Shown: positions 57,497 through 64,000 of the stretch, one piece after another
Layout of the letters: each line of letters begins with the position of its first letter
Numbering within the stretch: position 1 is the stretch's first letter
Source: Chaenocephalus aceratus
Taxonomy: Eukaryota; Chordata; Actinopteri; Perciformes; Channichthyidae
NCBI GenBank assembly: GCA_023974075.1
Contig: CM043797.1
Location: 33,681,023 to 33,745,022 of the forward strand
Reading direction: 5' to 3'
Length of the DNA stretch: 64,000 bases
The notes under the pieces: model-generated
What the model was told of the DNA's origin: nothing
Seen by the model: only the letters and a program-made list of their open reading frames with translations
The model's database searches: none
Position numbers and translations under genes: made by a program

Positions 57497-59085
57497 AATA
57501 ACCTACCATAGCCAATAACAAATTAATGTAACTTATTTTATTTATGTCGTTCATTCATATCTTATTTTACCTTAACATTTATTTATTTATGCATTTTTGT
57601 ATCTCTCCAGTTTTAAAGGATATTTTTGGTTACTGGTAACTTAGACTAAAGTTAACTATCTAAACACTCAGAGTCCTTTACCTCACTGAGCTGTAGTATC
57701 AGCCTCTCAGTCTGACTGGAGAGGACTCTCCCTCCACATTATTGTAGAAACATCTTCTTCTTACTGTATATCCGTTAAAGCAGCTAGCACCAGATTATAA
57801 TAACAACAGCGCCGGTACCGGTGCACCCTCCCTCTCTCCCTCGCTCACTCGCATTTTGGCTGTGACCTGCGGGCGCCAGATAAGCCAACATCCAGTGGCG
57901 GTTCTAGAACATTTTACATGGGGTGGCAAAGGGGGGGCAAGAGGTCATGCCAGGGTGGCATGGGAGGGCGGACAGTACGTGGTATTTTGTATATAACCTA
58001 TTTATTGTTAATTCATGCCCTAACACAAGTGTTCTTAATGCACAAGAGAAACAAGGTGTTCAGACAAACAATCGGGTGCCCTTTGAGTCCCCCAAGCTTA
58101 CTTCAATAATTTTAAATGAAAGGAAACTACAAAATGTATTTTAAAGCAATTAATTAATGGAACAGGTTGTTTTGCATTACAATGTAAAATTAAATATATA
58201 TTTTGTTTTAAAAAAATGTGTTGTCTTAGACAGACATATTTGCATATGCTCACTAAGCATTATTACATATTAATTTAATATTAAACAAATCAAAATGGCC
58301 AATTATTCCAAAAATGTTGCTGCTAATAATCATATGCTTGTCAACTTTAACTGATCAAAAATAAATTCTGAAAAAATACTTGAATTATCTATGAAATTGC
58401 AATATTGACACACACGTCCCTCAGTTTGTTTCAACCCTGTCACGCCATACGATTTACCCTCCTATTAAAATAATGGATCAGTCCATGTGTGATCTGCATT
58501 GAGGGCATTACATCACAAAAGTGTCAGTTTCTTCTCTTACCTATATTTCAGTTTTTGTATTTTCAAATTAAGATTGACAAGCTCAACATTTCAACTATGT
58601 TATATGAATTAATAATAGTAAATAATTGTTTATTACAAAATAAACAATAGTTTTGCAAAATATTACAATTTTGTAATGTCCTTGATTTCCATGTGGTGCC
58701 ATATCTTAGCTAAACAAGGTCTCATGCCTACTTTTTGTCAAAAACTTCAACCCTGTTATATTTTTTCAAGTAAATTCCTAGTAATTATTTATATGTTGTG
58801 CCTGGGGTGGGAAAATGTAAGTAGTCCACTACCAGATGTTGACCAACCATTTTGGTTTAATTGTTCAAAGATATAAAGACCCAAAAGGCACCCGATTCAG
58901 AGAATACTCCAATTCTGCATACTGTAAGTACTTAGTTATAATTAAGTACACAAATGGCATCACCCATCTCTTCAGAGAGCTAAAGGTGACCTGTGCAGCA
59001 ACACATCTCAATCAATATTTGTCAATACTAAGAGCTGCTAGATTGTGCTGCTGTAATGGAACATGTAAGGAGAATAAGAACATAC

Positions 59086-59318
59086 CATGTGGTCCAGCTG
59101 GAGTCTCCTCTGCCTCCTGATCCCTGCCTCTGGCCCTCTTTCTGATACTTCATCTTTATTCCTCACATACATTTCTTCTTCTTCACTAATGTCTTCATCT
59201 CCTCATGGCTTCCTCCTGCTCTGACCCTCCTGGTCTCTTCATCTCCTCCTCTTCCTCCTGCTCTGACCCTCCTGGTCTCTTCAGTGAACTCTCTTTTCCT
59301 TTTCCTCTTTCTGTTCAT
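59086..59318 (-). CDS. Basic exon-like ORF of element Y (copy 2)
   Basis: The frame starts MNRKRKRKREFTEETRRVRA as in copy 1. It then carries an in-frame 42-bp duplication (units at 59209 and 59251 on the plus strand, repeating EETRRVRAGG) that copy 1 lacks. Past EEMKTLVKK the reading frame breaks with a stop, so this copy is damaged downstream. It ends at the same possible donor, gtatgt (59085-59080). The identity of the protein is unknown. Confidence 0.45.
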
Positions 59319-60500
59319 CCTGATCACTTCTCAGATATGTCTTTTTGTTGTTTTGAATCACTCCAGCTACTCTGGCCTGCAAGAGTCTACTTGTGAAAAG
59401 CACTGGTACAAATGCTTGTATAACTTTACACCAGGGTTGCCAACTTTGGGTACCTGGCTGGAGTGAGATGTTGATATCATGGGTTTAATTCGTTTAATTA
59501 CATATGCACACAAAATGACTGCTATCGTGTCAGCAGCGGGACCTTAGCATATATATAGGATATATATACAATATTATACAAATACACAATATTAGACACA
59601 GACTATAAATGGCACAACGTTTCATTCACTAATGAAAGTCAAACACATGTTTGTTTCCACTGTTTTATTGTCTGCCTGTGGCGATAAGCAATTAATTGAC
59701 TTATGGTTTGATAAATAAAAATTAACTCGATAAATTTCCATTTACATGAGGATGTGACTTGCAGTTTGAAAGGATGTACTTGAATTATTATTATATATTA
59801 TCTTTATGTCAGTGGTCTAAAATGGTCATACAACGGTGCCGACAATATTATCGTTTATCGCAATAATTTCCGGGAAAATGTATCCAACAAAATTAATTAT
59901 CTTGAGAGGCCTATACGTGAATCACACAGATACAAACAAATCTACAGACTTACTCCAAACTGCCAACTATATTAATTAACACACTCACTCTCATATACTC
60001 TTTGACTCTATTTTGGCCTAGTAGAACAATAAGCAGCAGACTTTTACTTTTTTATAATTTCTACTGGATTTTATATCTGCGCATGCGCAATACGGGTCGG
60101 CAGTTGCGGCTCCAGAGTATTTGTGTTGGGTAATCTACGGTAGGGCTAACCCAGCGCCATATAGATAGAAGAGTTACGACAACGGAAGTCCAAAAACGGT
60201 TATCGTCACGTGGTTCATGTAGCCGAGGATCGTTCCCCGGAAGTTCATGGCGGGCAATGTGAATGCATTGATAACAGAAGATAGAACTACGATTTTTGGT
60301 AATTATTAGTGAATAAAGGTTTTGATTTGCAATATTTATACAACAAATCGATATGTGTATGTATTTACATCAATATGTTTTAAAAAATAAAATCGAATTT
60401 GCTAATATTAAGTGATAATATTAGGATTAGTGTGAACAACTAGTTTACATGTTAGGCTAACAGTGCCTTGGTTAAAGAGCCTGTTGCTGTTTATTTATAG

Positions 60501-61432
60501 CAGGGGTGGGGAACCTTTTTCCTCTCAAGGGCCATTTCAATTTTTACAATATCCTCACAGGGCCGTACAAGTTATTGGCCTCTGCTTAAAAAAACTAAAA
60601 TCACAGCCCATTCATTTCATTCTGTGCAAAGAAAAAGCAACCTCTTAATCCAGATATCTCACCATGACTCGCGTATGCATGCACGTGCAGGGTGTGGCGT
60701 GCTCCCCTGGGAAGATTTTTTTTTAAATGTTGAAGTTAAAAGCATCAATCTGGTGCACTTTGAGAGCAACATTAGGAGATCTATGGACACATCTCTCAAC
60801 ACCCAAACACAACTGTAAGCAGATTTTCTTTTAATTTATGGATATTTGACAAATCACTCCCCTTTCAAACTGTATTCTTCTTTATTAATAACTGTCATAT
60901 AGTATTGTATACCTGTTTACTTTATTCTCTTGTGTTTTTTATAACTATAATGATCATATAAAGATGTGCCTTTACCTCACTGGTTGTAGAAAAAGCTTCT
61001 TATATTCGTTAGCATAGCTAGCTAACCCGATGCTAATGATAACAACACAGTTATTGACTGTCTGATCAGTATGACAGATGAGCAGATCGCCACTGGGCTT
61101 TCAACTAAAGACACAGACCCGCAGAAACTGCGGCATGTGTATGGACTTATCGGTACTGCAATTTCTGAAGTGCTGGAGTGGCGTTCTGGTACTCTCCGTC
61201 AGAACTGCACCCCTGTCAGTCGAGACATATACCACGTGATGACATGTTAGGCTCGTGTTGTGTTCAAGGACCCTGACCTTGGCCTGGAAAAACAGGCACT
61301 CGCTTGTTTAATTTTTTTGCGGTCTAGATTTCTTTAATTCTTTTTCCGTGTGTTTATAAATTACCTCGAGGGCCGTACCAAATTGTCTCGCGGGCCGTAT
61401 ACGGCCCGGAGGCCGGAGGTTCCCCACCCCTG
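60501..61432. mobile_element. hAT element W nested in Z
   Basis: The ends caggggtggggaacc and ggttccccacccctg are perfect 15-bp inverted repeats, and the octamer atttatag flanks both sides (60493-60500 and 61433-61440). ggccgta / gggccat subterminal motifs are present at both ends. It contains one small ORF and no full transposase. Confidence 0.94.
61071..61250 (+). CDS. 59-residue ORF of hAT element W
   Basis: ATG 61071 to TAG 61248-61250. It encodes MTDEQIATGLSTKD, then a segment LRHVYGLIGTAISEVLEWRS and a C-terminus ending HVMTC. I recognise no family. It could be the remnant of a transposase exon or chance. Base composition is higher in GC than the flanking W sequence, which favours a coding origin. 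Confidence 0.3.
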   Translation: MTDEQIATGLSTKDTDPQKLRHVYGLIGTAISEVLEWRSGTLRQNCTPVSRDIYHVMTC

Positions 61433-61877
61433 ATTTATAGCTTTGAATTCTTTCAAACCAATATTATCTTCTTAAACTTGTATGGTAGTCAGGAGCATCA
61501 CTTTCTAATGTTTATTGATACATTTAGAGGGAGGGGATCTAAAATTCAGATTGGATTCATTTCTACCATTTTCTTAAATTCATGGTAGTTTCAGTAATCC
61601 CCTGGTAATTGAGGACACAAGTTATCTAAATGACTAATGTCATCTTTATGGCTTTCAGAAAGGACAGGAGACCGACAGGTGACTATCAAAGGACTAGCAG
61701 CAGCAGCAGGACTAGCAGGACTAGCAGCATATGATGATGATGTTAAATGTGTTGTTTTAGGAACATCCATTGCAAATACATGGAATTCAATAAACATTGA
61801 ATAGCATATCATGCAGTTTGTCGGTGCCTTTTCCTCCGTGTTGTCCTGGTTTGCTGTGCTGCCTCCTAGTCGCCACC

Positions 61878-62027
61878 ATGATTTGCTGTGCTGCCTGGGG
61901 ATGCTCAAATCGCTCAGAGAAAGGAGTACGAATGTACGGCTTCCCCACTGACACAGAGCGGAGGAAAAAATGGCTGGCTCAAGTCAGCAGGAGCAATTTC
62001 ACGACCAACAGCAACAAAATATGTGAT
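61878..62027 (+). CDS. THAP-type zinc finger, first exon
   Basis: The ATG at 61878 sits in a strong translation context (gccaccatga). The 50 residues begin MICCAAWGCSNRS, continue with GVRMYGFPTDTERRKKW and end NSNKICD, followed by gtaatt, a possible splice donor. Cys3/Cys4, Cys9 and Cys49 fit the first three zinc ligands of the C2CH THAP fold, together with the NR, the FP pair and the RR-KKW motif. The final His should be in the next exon, which I could not find. THAP domains bind specific DNA and in P elements direct the transposase to the ends. It is oriented along element Z. Confidence 0.75.
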
Positions 62028-63224
62028 GTAATTATATACAAACACTGCATTTGCATTTTTTCACAAAACGAAAACCACACCATTGGGAAAGCTTAATGTT
62101 TTGTTTAATACAAAAAAACAGGGAAAGGCTTGAAAAACACTGAGAGTTGAGACTCAGGGTGCAGGGTGAGGGTCTCATTGCAGGTATTCAGGCTCCATTG
62201 AATCCCCCTCTGGTTCTTGTGCTGAAAGAGGGAGTAACAGACAGGAGAAAGGGTTATACACCCAGCACACCTATTGGATGGGAAATGCCTTGGGGAGATA
62301 AGGTGTTTACTTGTATAAAACAGTAGTATTAAACTTACCTTGTGTTTTCACTCTCACTTAAGTCCCTCTCCCTTTTCCATAAATCCGAAATCAGCTGTGC
62401 TGCAACATTATACAGACAGGTAATAATCAACAGAATCACAAGGACACAATATGGCTCTGCTAAAAACACTCACTCTTACACGCACCAAAGTTATATTTAT
62501 CTAATATTTAACTCCCTCCACCCCCGCATACAATCCCGTTTAGAAGCCCCTCTTCTCTAATTCAACATGTTGGACGAAATGACATTAAGAGAACGGAATT
62601 TACAATTAAAAGGCTGCTCAACGTGTGTTGCTAACTTGAGAGGCTCCACGATCCGCCATTGCTGTAAAAAAGTGGTCCATTGGAGTGAACGGAGATGTCG
62701 TAACTCTTCTATTAAATGGCTCTGGGCTAACCCATACAGTGGTGGGGCTCAAATCAGTATTTGCAATGTAATTATATACACGCTATATCGCCCCCTTTGA
62801 CAGTGAAACGCCACGCGTGAGGTTTAGATTATTTCCGTCTCAATCCAAATGGAACTGTATGAAATAAAAAGGCACATTTGTCTTGAAGTAAATAAAAAGG
62901 GCGACCTGGAGCCAATCCTGCAATCTCCCCACACGTGAAAGAGTTTTTTGAAATACTAACATAAAATACACATTCTGGTACTCTCTTGAGAAGAAAAATA
63001 AATAAATCTATTACTACACATTTAAAAAAAATGAATGCCATTTTAGTTTTGTGTTACTTTGTTCTGAAAGCTGAACCTGCTGCTCCTCACAGAGAGAAGA
63101 GGGAAGAGGCCGTGAATTAAGTTACATTGTGGATAAGGGTGGATGTGGATAGCCCCCATTGTTCTGTGTGTCAAAATGAAAGACAGCCCACACATATCAA
63201 TCATCACACCGTGGGGTCTTATTT

Positions 63225-63256
63225 CATTACGTGTTGATTTATATCAACACGTAATG
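63225..63256. repeat. Perfect 14-bp hairpin in element Z
   Basis: cattacgtgttgat, loop ttat, then atcaacacgtaatg. There is no poly-T run after it, so no terminator function is implied. Confidence 0.85.
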
Positions 63257-64000
63257 TTGTATCGATGTATAGAGATGTACTACAGCAAAAGTATTCTCCG
63301 TCGGGACTTCCTGCAACAACACCGCGCCGTTATCTTGATTCTGATTGGCCAGAAGACATTATCAAAGATGTTTTATTGAGAAGACGATCACTACCTGACA
63401 AAAGTTTTCAAAACCGTTTCTAGTCTTCGGTATTTCCAAACAAGTGACTACTGAAATCAATCTTACTAACTGCTGTCTGTGATTGCTTGTTTTGGCGTGA
63501 GAATAGTTTGGGCAGAGTGAGAGCGTGAGATTGAGAGTGAAAGCATGTGTCACACGCCAGATGCGTGAGAGTTGGCAACCCTGCTTTACACGTTAGGGCC
63601 ATGTAGCCTAGCTAATAAGTAGCATATCATCAGAAAGTATTTATCAAACGCACACAGGCAGCTATGTTTAGATCCAGTTTTTACGGTAAAGGATGGATCC
63701 TGGTTTAATTGATCTGGCCTCATGGCTGTGATGTGTAGTTTACGTGGATTTAATAGTAGGCTACCACGTAGTTTAGCAAAGTGATCGATCTCCCAGCTAG
63801 CGCTGTCTGCGTAGTATTTTGTAACGTAACGCCCCAAACAGCGCCCATCTGTTAAACGCTATCAATTCAAACGGCAGCGTTTTATTAATATTTAGTTTCA
63901 AGCTCTCGTCCTTAGTAAAAACAAAAATAGTGGAAGGGGAATTGCTCCCAGGGGAAGCTGATCCATAGGTGCTGGGACAGCTCGCTCCCTCTCTGCAGCT

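Larger units (their letters stand above)
53927..57892. mobile_element. Left part of a hAT-like element (U), interrupted by LTR copy 2
   Basis: It begins caggggtgcacataactg, a hAT-type end. It continues to the LTR insertion at 54340 and from 57502 to the start of element Y2 at 57893. The matching right end is not seen and may lie beyond the window. A 20-codon acidic ORF (MSDREEDSEENSQDGSDDSL) starts at 54199 on the minus strand and could be a transposase N-terminal exon; this is a guess. Confidence 0.45.
59432..63583 (+). mobile_element. THAP-domain DNA transposon Z with perfect 8-bp target duplication
   Basis: The left end cagggttgccaactt and right end agagttggcaaccctg are inverted repeats. 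The octamer ctttacac flanks both sides (59424-59431 and 63584-63591). It carries a THAP-domain exon at 61878-62027 and an inner inverted pair of about 37 bp (60143-60180 against 62697-62733). A hAT element W is inserted at 60501-61432. THAP plus 8-bp target duplication fits the P-element superfamily; hAT or a captured THAP exon are the alternatives. The catalytic part of a transposase is not visible. Confidence 0.88.
57893..64000 (-). mobile_element. hAT-like element Y, copy 2, runs past the window
   Basis: It starts cagtggcggttctagaacat, the reverse complement of the right end of copy 1. 58900-59430 and 63592-64000 match 33120-33560 and 32770-33130 reverse-complemented. The element is split by insertion Z (59432-63583). 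Its far end lies beyond the right edge. Confidence 0.7.

Noticed and set aside
1..64000. CRISPR arrays, operons, rRNA or tRNA genes
   Set aside because: No spaced direct repeats of the CRISPR type, no gene clusters with bacterial spacing and no cloverleaf-capable tRNA sequence were found. All signs point to a vertebrate nuclear genome.

Overview
The window looks like nuclear DNA of a teleost fish, probably a percomorph. The evidence is the repeat families: a DIRS-like tyrosine-recombinase retroelement, a Rex3 (RTE) LINE, a Rex1/L2-type LINE, many hAT elements with 8-bp target duplications, a TTAA piggyBac element, a Harbinger-type element, a CACTA-type element and long CA/GT and AAG microsatellites. 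I found no host protein-coding gene, tRNA, rRNA or CRISPR array that I can defend. The window reads as intergenic or intronic DNA whose visible content is mostly transposable elements of different ages.

Left part (1-13.5 kb). A minus-strand DIRS-like element runs off the left edge. It has an open tyrosine recombinase, a broken RNase H region, no recognisable reverse transcriptase core (a 45-bp CpG-rich tandem repeat lies there instead) and a broken gag-like ORF. It is followed by a short hAT element, a 1.85-kb hAT (6227-8076) with a BED-finger transposase relic and a large microsatellite, a small hAT (10297-10845), a piggyBac element (11378-12251) and a solo LTR (12944-13454).

Middle (13.5-27.4 kb). 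This is mostly unremarkable AT-rich DNA, with an L2-type LINE 3' end, a DNA transposon with 40-bp inverted ends and scattered pieces of repeat family X.

27.5-35.7 kb is a nest of insertions resolved by target-site duplications. A Harbinger-type element (TAA) contains LTR copy 1 (aaatc), which contains a hAT (ttctcaag) and a Rex3 LINE. Further right, the same Harbinger-type element contains hAT-like element Y1, which contains a foldback element with arms of about 530 bp (aattata).

35.7-52.5 kb holds a CACTA-type element with a solo LTR inside, two inverted-arm elements of family T, and a minus-strand Rex1/L2-type LINE carrying an in-frame poly-Phe expansion and a 29-bp snap-back at its 5' end.

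52.6-64 kb is a second nest: a hAT (ctaataat), the left end of another hAT-like element (U), LTR copy 2 (aataa), and Y2, which contains a THAP-domain element Z (ctttacac), which contains hAT W (atttatag).

The most unusual item is the LTR family at 27773-32400 and 54340-57496. Neither copy has recognisable pol. Both carry a similar ORF start (MDPAD, about 65 alignable residues) followed by a basic patch and long Pro/Ala/Val/Ser arrays built from repeat units whose lengths are multiples of three.
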